Assembly: GCA_025403435.1 (NCBI GenBank)
Contig: CM046354.1
Coordinates: forward strand, 41,303,779-41,367,778
DNA from: Artocarpus heterophyllus
Taxonomy: Eukaryota > Streptophyta > Magnoliopsida > Rosales > Moraceae
DNA length: 64,000 nt
Direction: 5' to 3'
The translations under genes and the position numbers were made by a program. Positions 11,808-24,337 of the stretch are shown one piece after another (within the stretch, counting starts at the first letter, position 1; the number at the start of each line of letters is the position of its first letter). The notes beneath the pieces were generated by a model. It was given only the letters and a program-made list of their open reading frames with translations. It had not been told where the DNA came from and made no database searches.

Positions 11808-11872
11808 TTGGCCTGCCGGATGACATGTTCGGCCTGTCAAACTGGCCTGATCAGCCTGCCGATCAGCGGGAG
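11808..11872. repeat. Dyad units in outer Angela-like 5' LTR
   Basis: Degenerate TCGGC-NN-GCCGA units on this strand read as TTGGCCTGCCGGA, TTCGGCCTGTC, ATCAGCCTGCCGAT. The corresponding part of the 3' LTR (about 27918-27962) has fewer units. Confidence 0.75.
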
Positions 11873-11981
11873 ATAAGACTACGCGTTTTCACGCGGATCT
11901 TATGAGATACTGATTCAAATTTGATTCTGTTTCGAGTTTTTGAGACCTAATCTGATATGGACTGACCCCAAGACCAATAGA

Positions 11982-11990
11982 TATATAAAG
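11982..11990 (+). promoter_or_regulatory. TATA box of Angela-like LTR promoter
   Basis: TATATAAAG occurs here and at the corresponding place in the 3' LTR (about 28074). In the minus-strand copies the same position reads TATAAAAA. A position about 400 bp before the LTR end suits the core promoter of a copia LTR. Confidence 0.6.
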
Positions 11991-12393
11991 GAAGTGAGTC
12001 TCATGATTTACTCAGATCAATTGAGATCAATTTGAGAGATTAAGAGTGATACTCTTCTAGTGAGCATCTGAAAACTCCCTGAGAGCTTTTGTTCACAAAT
12101 CACGAACACTAGCTTTGGGTTCTCTCTATTGGTTGGAGGGAGAGTCACCGGTGGAAGAGCTGTACGTGTGAGCCCACACTCACTCCGGTCGTGGATAGAA
12201 AATAGCAAAGAAGACCAGTTGGTTGAGGCTATTCTGGAACGTTACTTCTCTACATAGGTTACGGAGGTTCTTCAGCACACTGAGGTTAGTAAGATCTGTC
12301 TAATTTATACATATAACATGTCAAACTTGTGTTTTGGAAATTACTCTGATGGAAAATTTTTAAAATTCCGCTGCGCACTTTGTTTCCAACAAT

Positions 12394-12404
12394 TGGTATC
12401 AGAG
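12394..12404 (+). promoter_or_regulatory. Primer binding site, initiator tRNA-Met type (outer Angela-like)
   Basis: TGGTATCAGAG lies 2 bp after the 5' LTR and is complementary to the initiator tRNA-Met 3' end. Confidence 0.88.
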
Positions 12405-14009
12405 ACGAGGTTTTTACATAAATTTACAAGTTTGTGATCATGTTATATGCATAAATTTTGTGATCTTAATCTCTCCTATGCTTGAATTGAATTTTATAGA
12501 GAGATGGCACTCTAGGTTTCTATATAATATATATGTTGTCATGGATTATGTGGTGAATGTTTATTAATTATGGTTGATTAAATTGTTGTTTAATTATTTA
12601 TTAATTAATTAATACCGGTTATGGTTCCTTAGAGGTTAGATTGTGTATCTAAGTTTTTTCATGTAATTAGATGGCGGACTATCTTCTCCGTCTAGGAATT
12701 GTTATTTAATTTTTAATTTGTAAGTATTTTGTAATTAAATAATTATTCGGTGAAGACGGATCGAGAAGTCGGATCTAGAAGATTGATGATGGCGCCTCCA
12801 GGTATTTCTTGAGTCTCTAATTTTATATTTTTGAATTGTTGATAACAAAATTGATGAATTGCATTAAAATTGTATTTTCTGGAATGTGCGTTTTCTACTC
12901 GATCGGCAGGCCGAAGGTCACAGATCGACAGGCCGGACGTGTGGTCCGGTAGGCAGACAATGGGGTAAAAATTTTGGTGCTCTACCGGCAGGCCGAACCT
13001 CCATGATCGGTAGGCCGATCACCCAGATCGGTCTGCCGACCGAGAGTTGCCAGGAGTCCAGAAAAGGTGCAATTTTTCCGGTGCAGTTTTAATTTTATTT
13101 TTGGGACGATTCTGAGAAACATTAAATTTGGATATGACCGGAAATATAAAGTATTTGATTCATACGGGATTGAAGACTTGAAGATGGATATTACATGAAG
13201 AAGGATACCGCTTGAGGATTCAAGGATGAAGAATCGATAAATGTCTCGATTAATTCTCTTGTAATCTTATTTTTCTATTCTCTAGGGTGGAACCATAATA
13301 TTACGGTTATTATTATTCTGCTTGTAGCTTTGCTTGATTGCTTTGCTTGTCTGCATTATAATATAATTTACCATGTATATTGATAACATGTCATATAGAA
13401 TAGGGAGTGCCGCTCATATTAAAATTGTTCATACATAATTTTAAAATAAAACCTTGACTTCAAAAGATTGAGTGGGAGAAGGTTTTTTGAAGAGAGGACC
13501 TAAGGCCTCCATCGTTGGTCCATAGGAAGAACATGGTGGTCCTAACCCCTAGGAAGGGATTTCTATCATGTACCTGATTGGATCTCTGAAAGGATAAGGT
13601 ATTTTAGTATGATTTATGGTTGCACACCCCTAGGTGGTGATTATAAATAATGGATAAAATATTCAAACGGTGGTTATATTCTCACGTTAGTTTTATTATT
13701 AACCTCCCCTAGGAGCTCTGTTAATAAAATTAATGGCCAAAGAAACGATTATTAGTATATGCTGGATCATACGGGTCCTGGATGGCATATATTAATCAGG
13801 AGGGGATCCGTGTTCCTGATTGAATTTAGCATGACTCCCCTAGGAGCTTGTTAAATTCTGAGTTGGGGATTATCGTTGTAAGGTTGTGATATTTTCAAGG
13901 TTTTGACACATAAACACATTTGTATGATTTTACATGATTGTGTTATCTTACTAAATTATTATATATGTTTGCTTATGTTTGGTATATGATTCTTTATTGT
14001 AGATTGAAA
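12405..14009 (+). other. Untranslated leader of outer Angela-like element
   Basis: About 1.6 kb lie between the primer site and the gag ATG, with no long frame. The leader includes a dyad array (12898-13040) and repeated CCCCTAGG motifs (about 13540-13860). The two minus-strand copies carry homologous leaders of similar length, so it is a family feature and may hold packaging signals. Confidence 0.7.
12898..13040. repeat. Dyad array in leader of outer Angela-like element
   Basis: About six units of TCGGCAGGCCGA and variants, including ATCGGCAGGCCGAA, GGCAGGCCGAACC and ATCGGTAGGCCGAT. Homologous arrays are at 21600-21790 and 45395-45570 in the other copies. Confidence 0.85.
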
Positions 14010-14628
14010 ATGTCTAAAAACACTTTATCATCGATACTTGACAAAAACCAATTAACTGGTGAGAACTATAACGATTGGAAACGGAACCTGGACATCGTCC
14101 TTTCCTTTGAGAAACTGAAATATGTTCTGACAACTCCTTGTCCTCCCGAGCCAACGGGAGACTCAAGTAATGAGCGATTCCAAGCGTACGACCGCTGGAA
14201 AGATGCTAATGATCAGGCTCGCTGCTATGTTATGGCTAGCATGAACAACGTGCTGCAGGCTCAACATCAGGATTATGAAACTGCGAAGCAGATCTTGGAT
14301 AATCTTGAGGACATGTTTGGAGGCCAGGCCATAACAAAGCAGCAAGGGGCACTTCGGAAACTCTTAAACTGTAGACAGAGGCCGGGGACATCTGTAAAGG
14401 AGCACATGATGTTGGTCATGGGTTACCTCGCTGAGGATCAAACCAATGGAGCCGACATCGATGCTGAAACTCAGATGACTATGGTCTTTGAGACTCTGTC
14501 TAAGGAATTTATTCCATTTAAAGCTGCTTTTAATTTAAGCAATAGACGGGATATGACCTTGACAGAGCTGATGAAACAGTTACAGGAGTTTGAACTGCTG
14601 ATCAGGGAGTCTCCTGCTGGTGGTGAGG

Positions 14629-14633
14629 CCAAC
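14629..14633. repeat. Target-site duplication CCAAC, left copy (inner Angela-like element)
   Basis: CCAAC inside the outer gag precedes TGTTGGAAAC and is repeated at 24333-24337. Removing the insert and one copy restores the gag frame. Confidence 0.95.
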
Positions 14634-16666
14634 TGTTGGAAACAAAGTGCGCAGCGGAATTTTTAAGTTTTTCATCAGAGTATTTTCCAAAACACAAGTT
14701 TGACATGTTATACGTATAAATTAAACAGATCTTACTAACCTCAGTATGCCGAAGAACCTCCGCGACCTGTGTAGAAAAGTAACGTTCCAGAAGAGCCTCA
14801 ACCAACTGGTCTTCTTTGCTATTCTCTATCCACAACCGGAGTGAGTGTGGGCTCACACGTACAGCTCTTCCACCGGTGACTCTCCTTCCAATCAATAGAG
14901 AGAACCCAAAGCTAGTGTTCGTGATTTGTGAACAAAAGCTCTCAGGGAGTTTTCAGATGCTCACTAGAAGAGTATCACTCTTAATCTCTCAAATTGATCT
15001 GAGTAAATCATTAGACTCACTCCCTTTTTATACCTATTGGTCCTTGGGGTCAGTCCATATCAGATTAGGTCTCAAAAATCGAAACAGAATCAAGTTCGGA
15101 TCAATATCTGATAAGATACGCGTGAAAAACGCGTAATCTTAACTGTCGCGGTCGGCATGCCGAACTGTGAGATAGGCAGGCCGAACTGGCCAGTTCGGCA
15201 GGCCGAACACGTCATCCGGCATGCCGAACTGCCGAGAAAAAATCTCCGCGAATCTTTTATTTTCCACCCGAGATTCTAAAGGATAAAGTCTCAGTTTTGA
15301 TTCAAATAGCCCAATAGAAAAGATATCTGATCAAAACAAACTTTATCAAGATAATCTCTAAGAAAATAAATCAATTCACAATAATTCTACAAGTTTATCT
15401 TGTTCTAATTGTCCAAAATTAAAACAACCGATAAACAGACAAGAATTATCCGAACGCCATAATTCAACAAGTTCATCTTGAACTAATTTCTTACATAATT
15501 AATTCAACCGATAAACAAACATGAATTATTTGATTCTTATAAATTTTAAACCAATCTGATAAATCCGACATAAGTCACCAATTATTGGAAAAGCACGCCG
15601 TGTCGTTACAGGATTTTGTGAGCTAGCAAAGGGGACCAAAATGGACCTATAAAGTTCAAGCTCATGATAATTATGAAACCCAATATCCCAGATATACATT
15701 TCACAATTATCAACTCCAACGCTACTCCACTAAAAGCTTGGAGCTGCACTCTCGAACTTTATAGAATTACGAAGCTCGTGTAGCTAAGTCTCCATGACAT
15801 ATCATAGTGTATCGCATCCCCATATGATCATCCATAATCGGCTTAAGGACAAGTTCTGTCTTACCTTCCCGATTATTTTTATCTTACGTTCCATTGTCTC
15901 ACCATTAGAAAACTTACCATCCAAAGATAGTATACCATTCGGTTACACCTATGTATCCAAATGGTTGAGCGCTCCAGTTTTCCAATTACAGGACAACACA
16001 TATAAGAGGATATCATTACTCCTAAAGAGGAGCTATGGATTCCATATCTATGAATAACAAGTCTACGCTACCAAGAGTCATGCCTCCAACGTACCGGCAT
16101 GCATGCCACTATAGAGATGTGGGAGTCACCCATTGGTACATCAAAAGACACAAGTCGAGACAACGGGCCCATTATTCATCTCAGGATTAAGATACAATAC
16201 AAATGATTGTCTAAAGTGAATCGATTTGCCAAGACAGAATTATTAATCCAAATCAATTCACTTTATGTCCCGATCCAACACATCGTCACCTATGACAACG
16301 CGCCAATGTTTCTATTCACAGAGTCCAACTCCGATGGCCAAGACAAACCATCTCCCTAAAGGGATATAGACACCATAACAATCTTTACATGAATAAAGCG
16401 CCCAACTTTATTCCCTCGATTGCGGATCATATATTTTAGACCATCACCTTAAGAGCCGTGTCTACCGCATAATCATCCCATCATATGCCCAACTCTTAAG
16501 ATTTAGACTGACAGTCTCAGACTACTGTTTGCTTATCATACATTCAACAAATATGAACGTAAAGAGGACAATATTTGGTATATATAAATGAATAAATTCT
16601 TTATTGATAAAAAATGTCTCCAAAAACGTATTACATTTTTACTCCTTAGAGCATACATGTCTAACA
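14634..16666 (-). repeat. 3' LTR of inner Angela-like element
   Basis: On the plus strand it reads TGTTGGAAAC...CATGTCTAACA. It is almost identical to 22299-24332; differences seen are a one-base T-run length change near 14665, C/T near 14711, C/T near 15232 and A/G near 15987. A minus-strand TATAAAAA lies at 15025-15032. Confidence 0.95.
15148..15232. repeat. Dyad array in inner Angela-like 3' LTR
   Basis: Four units: GTCGGCATGCCGAAC, ATAGGCAGGCCGAAC, TTCGGCAGGCCGAAC and TCCGGCATGCCGAAC. TCGGCATGCCGA is a perfect 12-bp palindrome. The same array is at 22815-22899. Confidence 0.85.
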
Positions 16667-16680
16667 ATCTCCCACTTGCA
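16667..16680 (-). promoter_or_regulatory. Polypurine tract of inner Angela-like element
   Basis: On the element's strand the run CAAGTGGGAGAT directly precedes the 3' LTR. The same tract is at 26477-26488 in the outer copy and 40536-40549 in the third copy. Confidence 0.75.
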
Positions 16681-19600
16681 CTAAGTGAGTAAATACTGCA
16701 AATTTCGCATCCCCATAGCTTCCACATGCCTTTCGAAGACTCTCCCAGAAAGTGTCTTCGTAAATGGATCAGCTAAATTGTCCTCTGACGCGATCTTGCA
16801 CACCGTGACATGCCCGCTCTCAACGAAGTCCTTTATCACATGATACTTCCGATCAATATGCTTACTCTTCTTGTGAAATCTTGGTTCCTTAGCATTAGCT
16901 ACCGCCGCACTGTTATCACAGTACAGTGATACCGCTTTATCCATACCAGGAACTACCTCAAGATCCCCAAGGAACTTGCGGAGCCACACTGCTTCTTTCG
17001 AAGCATCACTAGCCGCCACATACTCGGCCTCCATCGTTGAATCCGAAGTGCAATCTTGCTTCGCACTTCTCCAACTGATGGCACCGCCACCCAGAGTAAA
17101 CACAAACCCCGATGTCGATTTCCTAGAATCCAGGCAGGATTGAAAATCCGAATCAGTGTATCCTAGAGGAGTTAAATCCTCACCCGAATACACAAGCATA
17201 TACCCTCGAGTCCTTCTCAGGTACTTGAAAATATGCTTTACCGCAACCCAATGGTTTGGTCCTGGATCCGCCTGAAATCGACTCACAATCCCGACCGCAT
17301 AGCTAATATCCGGTCGAGTGCAAAGCATGGCATACATGAGACTACCCACTGCCGAAGCATAAGGTACCTTCTTCATGTATTCTCTTTCTTCATTAGACTT
17401 TGGAGAGTCTTTCTTAGAAAGAGTAATTCCAGACCTAGATGGTTGCCCACCTTTCTTGGAATCCTGCATTGCAAACCTCCTGAGAATTTTATCTATGTAG
17501 CTGGCCTGTGACAAAGCTATCATTTTGTTCTTCCTATCCCGAAAGATCTGGATACCGAGAACAAAATTAGCCTCACCCAAGTCCTTCATGTCAAACTGCT
17601 TGGTCAACCATAATTTGACCGATGACAACGCCCCAACGTCATTGCCAATTAGCAGAATGTCATCTACATAGAGTAGTAGAAAAACCACCTTCCCATTCTT
17701 AATGTGTTTGTAAACACATGGTTCATCCACATTTTGTGAGAACCCATAAGTCTTGATCACTTGATCAAATCTTATGTTCCAAGAACGAGAAGCCTGCTTA
17801 AGTCCATAAATAGACTTTAGCAACTTACAAACCTTACCCTCTTGACCCGTGACCTTGAACCCGTCTGGTTGTTCCATATAAATGGACTCATCAAGATAGC
17901 CATTCAGAAAAGCCGTCTTGACATCCATCTGCCAAATCTCGTAGTCGAGAGCGGCAGCTATGGACAAGAGTATCCGGATGGACTTAAGCATGGCTACAGG
18001 CGAAAAGGTTTCCTCATAATCGATTCCTTCCTTTTGCGTATAACCCTTAGCTACCAGTCTAGCCTTAAAGGTTTCGACCTTTCCATCCACTCCTCTTTTC
18101 CTCTTGTAGATCCACTTACTCCCTATGGGTTTTACCCCTTCGGGAAGATCCACAAGCTCCCAGACCCGATTAGTCTCCATAGACTTCATCTCAATGTTCA
18201 TGGCCTCTGTCCAGAGTCTTGAATCAACATCCTCCATAGCTTCTGCATAAGTATAAGGATCCCTGTCATGTTCATCCGGTTCAGCCAAAAAGACCTCCCC
18301 ATTGAACATATACCTCTCAGGTTGACGACCGATCCTCCCACTGCGCCGAAGCCCCTGAGGTTGTTGTTCAGGTTTGTTTGGTTTTTCTACACCGATCGAA
18401 ATGGTTTCGTTCGGAACCTCCGGAGTAAATGGATTACCCCTCAACTCCTCAAGCACCACTTTGCTTTGAGGTTTAAAGTCGTTCATGTAACTCTCCTCAA
18501 GGAAAGTTGCATTAGTTGAAACCACGACTTTATTTTCCTTTGGGTTATAAAAATAACCTCCTTTAGTCCCTTTTGGATATCCTACAAACACGCAAACTTC
18601 TGAACGTGCTTCCAACTTATTCGGATCCTTAAACAGGACATGAGCTGGACATCCCCATATGCGAATATGGTTTAAGGATGTCTTCCGTCTTGTCCACAAC
18701 TCGTGAGGAGTTTTAGGGACCGATTTTGAAGGCACATTGTTCAAAAGATAACATGCGGTTTGTAGTGCATATCCCCAAAAGGATAAAGGCAATGATGAAT
18801 AACTCATCATGGACCGAATCATGTCCAACAAAGTCCTATTCCTTCTCTCTGCTACGCCATTCTGCTGCGGAGTACCCGGCGCAGTCAAATGGGATAAAAT
18901 CCCATTCTCTAACAAGTGTCCCAAGAACTCATCAGAAAGGTATTCCCCACCTCGATCAGATCGAAGTGCCTTTATGGGTTTACCCAATTGCTTTTCCACT
19001 TCAGCCCGAAACTCCCTGAACTTATCATAAGTTTCGCTTTTGTGGTGCATTAGGTACACATACCCATATCTAGAGTAATCGTCAATAAAAGTAACGAAGT
19101 ACTCATACCCTCCTCGTGCCCGGATGTTCATCGGTCCGCAAACATCACTATGCACAAGTTCTAGAACCCCTTCGGCCCTATTGCCCTTAGACCCGTATGG
19201 TCTTTTGGTCATTTTACCCTCCAAACAAGACTCACATTGAGGTATAGATTCCACCTTTAAGTGACTTAAAGGTCCATCCCTTACCAACCTTTGAATCCTA
19301 TTTAGGTTAATATGGCCAAGGCGCAAATGCCAAAGATAAGTCTTATTAGAGTGAGAAGTTTTAAGTCTTTTTGAGTTATTATCATTTATCTCAGCATTAA
19401 GCAATAGGTCCATCTTAGGTTTGATAAAATATAGATTATTTTGCATCCATCCAGAACAGATAAAAGATTTGTTTTTACGAATCACCACTTTTTCATTAAA
19501 AGATACCACGTAGGAGTCTTTAAATAAAGAAGATACAGAAATTAAATTCCTTTTAAATTTAGGAACATAAAAACAATCTCGCAAAATTAAACTCCTATAA

Positions 19601-20634
19601 TTATCAAAATAAAGATGGACATCTCCCACTGCTTCCGCTGAGACCAAGGATCCATCGCCCATCCGAAGCGTTAAGTCTTCACGAAGTAGACTTCTCGTTT
19701 CTTTGAATCCCTGCAGAGAAACACAAACATGATTAGTTGCACCAGAATCTATGACCCAAATGTCACTGGATTCCTCAACCAAACAAGTTTCTAAATATAG
19801 AAGATCACACCTACCTCCCTTGGAAAGGAAGTCCTTGCAATGCTTCTTTATATGCCCGACCTTTCCACAAAAGAAGCACTTAAGTTTCTTTGGGTTCTTC
19901 TTCTTCTTCTTCTTGCTCTTGGTAGCAATAGGAATAGAAGACTTCCCACTTTTGGCCCGTTGCTTCTTTCCATTCCCAGAGTTAGGATTGGAACCAGAAG
20001 CAGCTACCATATTGGCCTCTCCACCAGCAGGAGACTCCCTGATCAGCAGTTCAAACTCTTGTAACTGTTTCATCAGTTCTGTCAAGGTCATATCCCGTCT
20101 ATTGCTTAGATTAAAAGTAGCTCTAAACGGAATAAATTCCTTAGACAGAGTCTCAAAGACCATAGTCATCTGAGTTTCAGCATCGATGTCGGCTCCATTG
20201 GTTTGAGCCTCAGCGAGGTAACCCATGACCAACATCATGTGCTCCTTTACAGATGTCCCCGGTCTCTGTCTACAGTTTAAGAGTTTTCGAAGCGCCCCTT
20301 GCCGCTTTGTTATGGCCTGGCCTCCAAACATGTCCTCAAGATTATCCAAGATCTGCTTCGCAGTCTCATAATCCTGATGTTGAGCCTGCAGCACGTTATT
20401 GATGCTAGCCATAACATAGCAGCGGGCCTGATCATTAGCATCTTTCCAGCGTTCGTACGCTTGGAATTGCTCATTACTTGAGTCTCCCGTAGGCTCGGGA
20501 GGACAAGGAGTTGTCAGAACATATTTCAGTTTCTCAAAGGAAAGGACGATGTCCAGGTTCCGTTTCCAATCATTATAGTTCTCACCGGTCAATTGGTTTT
20601 TGTCAAGTATCGATGATAAAGCGTTTTTAGACAT
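16681..20634 (-). CDS. gag-pol: Intact copia gag-pol polyprotein (gag, protease, integrase, RT, RNase H)
   Basis: This uninterrupted frame carries the full copia domain order, with integrase before RT. I place the start at the ATG ending at 20634 (MSKNALSS), because the other two copies align from there; the open frame extends 15 codons further upstream to 20679. Counting from 20679: gag about 16-240; zinc knuckle [14 protein letters not shown] 268-281; protease DSGAT from 311; integrase HHCC about 430-470 and DDE core about 490-650; RT about 850-1090 with YVDD at 1004-1007; RNase H about 1180-1310. It ends at TAG 16681-16683, directly before the purine tract. All key catalytic residues I looked for are present. 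gag and pol are fused with no frameshift, as in most plant copia elements. The product would assemble particles and integrate new copies. Confidence 0.95.
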   Translation of the reverse strand: MSKNALSSILDKNQLTGENYNDWKRNLDIVLSFEKLKYVLTTPCPPEPTGDSSNEQFQAYERWKDANDQARCYVMASINNVLQAQHQDYETAKQILDNLEDMFGGQAITKRQGALRKLLNCRQRPGTSVKEHMMLVMGYLAEAQTNGADIDAETQMTMVFETLSKEFIPFRATFNLSNRRDMTLTELMKQLQEFELLIRESPAGGEANMVAASGSNPNSGNGKKQRAKSGKSSIPIATKSKKKKKKNPKKLKCFFCGKVGHIKKHCKDFLSKGGRCDLLYLETCLVEESSDIWVIDSGATNHVCVSLQGFKETRSLLREDLTLRMGDGSLVSAEAVGDVHLYFDNYRSLILRDCFYVPKFKRNLISVSSLFKDSYVVSFNEKVVIRKNKSFICSGWMQNNLYFIKPKMDLLLNAEINDNNSKRLKTSHSNKTYLWHLRLGHINLNRIQRLVRDGPLSHLKVESIPQCESCLEGKMTKRPYGSKGNRAEGVLELVHSDVCGPMNIRARGGYEYFVTFIDDYSRYGYVYLMHHKSETYDKFREFRAEVEKQLGKPIKALRSDRGGEYLSDEFLGHLLENGILSHLTAPGTPQQNGVAERRNRTLLDMIRSMMSYSSLPLSFWGYALQTACYLLNNVPSKSVPKTPHELWTRRKTSLNHIRIWGCPAHVLFKDPNKLEARSEVCVFVGYPKGTKGGYFYNPKENKVVVSTNATFLEESYMNDFKPQSKVVLEELRGNPFTPEVPNETISIGVEKPNKPEQQPQGLRRSGRIGRQPERYMFNGEVFLAEPDEHDRDPYTYAEAMEDVDSRLWTEAMNIEMKSMETNRVWELVDLPEGVKPIGSKWIYKRKRGVDGKVETFKARLVAKGYTQKEGIDYEETFSPVAMLKSIRILLSIAAALDYEIWQMDVKTAFLNGYLDESIYMEQPDGFKVTGQEGKVCKLLKSIYGLKQASRSWNIRFDQVIKTYGFSQNVDEPCVYKHIKNGKVVFLLLYVDDILLIGNDVGALSSVKLWLTKQFDMKDLGEANFVLGIQIFRDRKNKMIALSQASYIDKILRRFAMQDSKKGGQPSRSGITLSKKDSPKSNEEREYMKKVPYASAVGSLMYAMLCTRPDISYAVGIVSRFQADPGPNHWVAVKHIFKYLRRTRGYMLVYSGEDLTPLGYTDSDFQSCLDSRKSTSGFVFTLGGGAISWRSAKQDCTSDSTMEAEYVAASDASKEAVWLRKFLGDLEVVPGMDKAVSLYCDNSAAVANAKEPRFHKKSKHIDRKYHVIKDFVESGHVTVCKIASEDNLADPFTKTLSGRVFERHVEAMGMRNLQYLLT

Positions 20635-22285
20635 TTTCAATCTACAATAAAGAATCATATACCAAACATAAGCAAACATATATAATAATTTAGTAAGTTA
20701 ACACAATCATGTAAAATCATACAAATGTGTTTATGTGTCAAAACCTTGAAAATATCACAACCTTACAACGATAATTCCTAACTCAGAATTCAACAAGCTC
20801 CTAGGGAAGTCATGCCAAACTCAATTAGGAACACGGATCCCCTCTAGATTAATATATGCCATCCAGGACCCGTATGATCCAGCATATATTAATAATCGCT
20901 TTTTTGGCCATGAATTTTATTAACAGAGCTCCTAGAGGAGTTTAATAATAAAATTAACATGAGTGTATGACCATCGTTTTAATATTTTATCCATGATTTA
21001 TAATCACCACCTAGGGGTGTGCAACCATAAATCATACTAAAATACCTTATCCTTTCAGAGATCCAATCTGGTACATGATAGAAATCCCTTCCTAGGGGTT
21101 GGGACCATCATGTTCTTCCTATGGACCAACGATGGAGGCCTTAGGTTCTCTCTTCGAAAACCTTCTCCCACTCAATCTTTTGAAGTCAAGGTTTTATTTT
21201 AAAATTATGCATGAACAATTTTAATATAAGCGGCACTCCCTATTCTATATGACATGTTATCAATATACATGGTAAATCATATTATAATGCAGACAAGCAA
21301 AGCAATCAAGCAAAGCTACAAGCATAATAATAATAACCGTAATATTATGGTTCCACCCTAGAGAATAGAAAAAATAAGATTACAAGAGAATAATCGAGAC
21401 ATTTATCGATTCTTCATCCTTGAATCCTCAAGCTGTATCCTTCTTCATGTAATATCCATCTTCAAGTCCTCAATCCCGTATGAATCGAACACTTCATATT
21501 TCCGGTCATATCCAAATTTAATGTTTCTCAGAATCGTCCCAAAAATAAAATTAAAACTGCACTGAAAAAATCGCATCTTTTCTGGACACCTGGCAGCTCT
21601 CGGTCGGCAGGCCGATCTGGGTGATCGGTCTGCCGATCATGGTGGTTCGGCCTGCCGAACATGAAGGTTCGGCCTGCCGGCAGAGCACCAAAATTTCTGC
21701 CCCACTGTCGGCCTGCCGGACCGTACGTCCGGCCTGCCGATCTGTGACCTTCGACCTGCCGAACTGTGAGGTCCGGCATGCCGACCGAGCAGAAAACCCT
21801 CAATCCAGAAAATACAATTTTAATGCAATTCATCAATTTTATTTTTAACAATTCAAAAACATAAAATTAGAGACTCAGGAAATACCTGGAGGCGCCATCA
21901 TCAATCTTTAAGTTCCGACTTCTCGTTCCGTCTTCTCCGAATAATTATTTAATTACAAAATTCTTACAAATTAAAAATTAAATGATAATTCCAAGACGGA
22001 GATGATAGTCCGCCATCTAATTACATGAAAAACCTAGATACACATTCTAACCTCTAAGGAACCATAACCGGTATTAATTAATTAATAAATAATTAAACAA
22101 CAATTTAATCAATCATAATTAATTAATAAACATTCACCATATAATCCATGACAACATATATATTATATAGAAACCTAGAGTGCCATCTCTCTATAAAATT
22201 TAATTCAAGCATTGGAGAGATTAAGATCACAAAATTTATGCATATAACATGATCACAAACTTGCAAATTTATGTAAAAACCTCGG
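20635..22285 (-). other. Untranslated leader of inner Angela-like element
   Basis: About 1.65 kb between primer site and gag, homologous to 12405-14009, with no long frame. It contains a dyad array at 21600-21790 and CCTAGGGG-type motifs near 20800-21100. Confidence 0.7.
21600..21790. repeat. Dyad array in leader of inner Angela-like element
   Basis: About nine units, including TCGGCAGGCCGAT, TCGGTCTGCCGAT, TTCGGCCTGCCGAAC and TCGGCCTGCCGGA, many with intact TCGGC and GCCGA half-sites. This is the best-preserved array in the window, in the youngest element. Confidence 0.88.
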
Positions 22286-22296
22286 CTCTGATACCA
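22286..22296 (-). promoter_or_regulatory. Primer binding site, initiator tRNA-Met type (inner Angela-like)
   Basis: CTCTGATACCA is the reverse complement of TGGTATCAGAG, 2 bp from the 5' LTR. Confidence 0.88.
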
Positions 22297-22298
22297 AT

Positions 22299-24332
22299 TG
22301 TTGGAAACAAAGTGCGCAGCGGAATTTTTAAGTTTTTTCATCAGAGTATTTTCCAAAACACAAGTTTGACATGTTATATGTATAAATTAAACAGATCTTA
22401 CTAACCTCAGTATGCCGAAGAACCTCCGCGACCTGTGTAGAAAAGTAACGTTCCAGAAGAGCCTCAACCAACTGGTCTTCTTTGCTATTCTCTATCCACA
22501 ACCGGAGTGAGTGTGGGCTCACACGTACAGCTCTTCCACCGGTGACTCTCCTTCCAATCAATAGAGAGAACCCAAAGCTAGTGTTCGTGATTTGTGAACA
22601 AAAGCTCTCAGGGAGTTTTCAGATGCTCACTAGAAGAGTATCACTCTTAATCTCTCAAATTGATCTGAGTAAATCATTAGACTCACTCCCTTTTTATACC
22701 TATTGGTCCTTGGGGTCAGTCCATATCAGATTAGGTCTCAAAAATCGAAACAGAATCAAGTTCGGATCAATATCTGATAAGATACGCGTGAAAAACGCGT
22801 AATCTTAACTGTCGCGGTCGGCATGCCGAACTGTGAGATAGGCAGGCCGAACTGGCCAGTTCGGCAGGCCGAACACGTCATCCGGCATGCCGAACTGTCG
22901 AGAAAAAATCTCCGCGAATCTTTTATTTTCCACCCGAGATTCTAAAGGATAAAGTCTCAGTTTTGATTCAAATAGCCCAATAGAAAAGATATCTGATCAA
23001 AACAAACTTTATCAAGATAATCTCTAAGAAAATAAATCAATTCACAATAATTCTACAAGTTTATCTTGTTCTAATTGTCCAAAATTAAAACAACCGATAA
23101 ACAGACAAGAATTATCCGAACGCCATAATTCAACAAGTTCATCTTGAACTAATTTCTTACATAATTAATTCAACCGATAAACAAACATGAATTATTTGAT
23201 TCTTATAAATTTTAAACCAATCTGATAAATCCGACATAAGTCACCAATTATTGGAAAAGCACGCCGTGTCGTTACAGGATTTTGTGAGCTAGCAAAGGGG
23301 ACCAAAATGGACCTATAAAGTTCAAGCTCATGATAATTATGAAACCCAATATCCCAGATATACATTTCACAATTATCAACTCCAACGCTACTCCACTAAA
23401 AGCTTGGAGCTGCACTCTCGAACTTTATAGAATTACGAAGCTCGTGTAGCTAAGTCTCCATGACATATCATAGTGTATCGCATCCCCATATGATCATCCA
23501 TAATCGGCTTAAGGACAAGTTCTGTCTTACCTTCCCGATTATTTTTATCTTACGTTCCATTGTCTCACCATTAGAAAACTTACCATCCAAAGATAGTATA
23601 CCATTCGGTTACACCTATGTATCCAAATGGTTGAGCGCTCCAGTTTTCCAATTACAGGACAACGCATATAAGAGGATATCATTACTCCTAAAGAGGAGCT
23701 ATGGATTCCATATCTATGAATAACAAGTCTACGCTACCAAGAGTCATGCCTCCAACGTACCGGCATGCATGCCACTATAGAGATGTGGGAGTCACCCATT
23801 GGTACATCAAAAGACACAAGTCGAGACAACGGGCCCATTATTCATCTCAGGATTAAGATACAATACAAATGATTGTCTAAAGTGAATCGATTTGCCAAGA
23901 CAGAATTATTAATCCAAATCAATTCACTTTATGTCCCGATCCAACACATCGTCACCTATGACAACGCGCCAATGTTTCTATTCACAGAGTCCAACTCCGA
24001 TGGCCAAGACAAACCATCTCCCTAAAGGGATATAGACACCATAACAATCTTTACATGAATAAAGCGCCCAACTTTATTCCCTCGATTGCGGATCATATAT
24101 TTTAGACCATCACCTTAAGAGCCGTGTCTACCGCATAATCATCCCATCATATGCCCAACTCTTAAGATTTAGACTGACAGTCTCAGACTACTGTTTGCTT
24201 ATCATACATTCAACAAATATGAACGTAAAGAGGACAATATTTGGTATATATAAATGAATAAATTCTTTATTGATAAAAAATGTCTCCAAAAACGTATTAC
24301 ATTTTTACTCCTTAGAGCATACATGTCTAACA
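22299..24332 (-). repeat. 5' LTR of inner Angela-like element
   Basis: Nearly identical to 14634-16666. A TATA box (minus-strand TATAAAAA, 22691-22698) and the dyad array (22815-22899) are both preserved. As the 5' LTR of a minus-strand element it would drive transcription toward 14634. Confidence 0.95.
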
Positions 24333-24337
24333 CCAAC
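24333..24337. repeat. Target-site duplication CCAAC, right copy (inner Angela-like element)
   Basis: It matches 14629-14633. The outer gag continues at 24338 with ATGGTAGCTG. Confidence 0.95.

Larger units (their letters stand above)
10400..12391 (+). repeat. 5' LTR of outer Angela-like element
   Basis: It runs from TGTTAGACAT to TTTCCAACA, 1,992 bp. Compared with 26489-28484 it lacks 25 bp near 11382 (inside GGGTTTATAGG) but has one more dyad unit near 11815-11850. Scattered substitutions mark it as clearly older than the inner element's LTRs. Confidence 0.93.
14634..24332 (-). mobile_element. Inner Angela/Tork-like Ty1/copia retrotransposon, apparently intact and young
   Basis: 9,699 bp, minus strand, inserted in the gag of a member of the same family. 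The two LTRs (2,033 and 2,034 bp) differ at only about four places that I can find by eye. gag-pol is one uninterrupted frame, the primer site and purine tract are present, and the CCAAC target duplication is perfect. This combination indicates a recent insertion and a potentially autonomous copy. Activity itself cannot be read from the sequence. Confidence 0.94.

Noticed and set aside
12017..12208. Recurrent frame MLFSIHDRSECG and its neighbours in the Angela-like LTRs
   Set aside because: It occurs in every LTR copy because the LTR is repeated, it is antisense to element transcription, and it has no recognisable domain.
15794..16057. Recurrent 87-residue frame starting MTYHS in each Angela-like LTR
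   Set aside because: Its presence in all copies follows from LTR identity; it is antisense to transcription and lacks any known motif. It is noted because it stays open in several copies, but conservation at the codon level cannot be judged here.
19751..20173. Hydrophobic Leu/Phe-rich frame opposite the gag zinc-knuckle region (also 24202-24597, 43551-43784)
   Set aside because: It is the antisense shadow of the Lys-rich segment of gag.
21600..21790. CRISPR-like spaced repeats
   Set aside because: Units are degenerate, palindromic and irregularly spaced inside a plant retrotransposon leader, with no cas genes.
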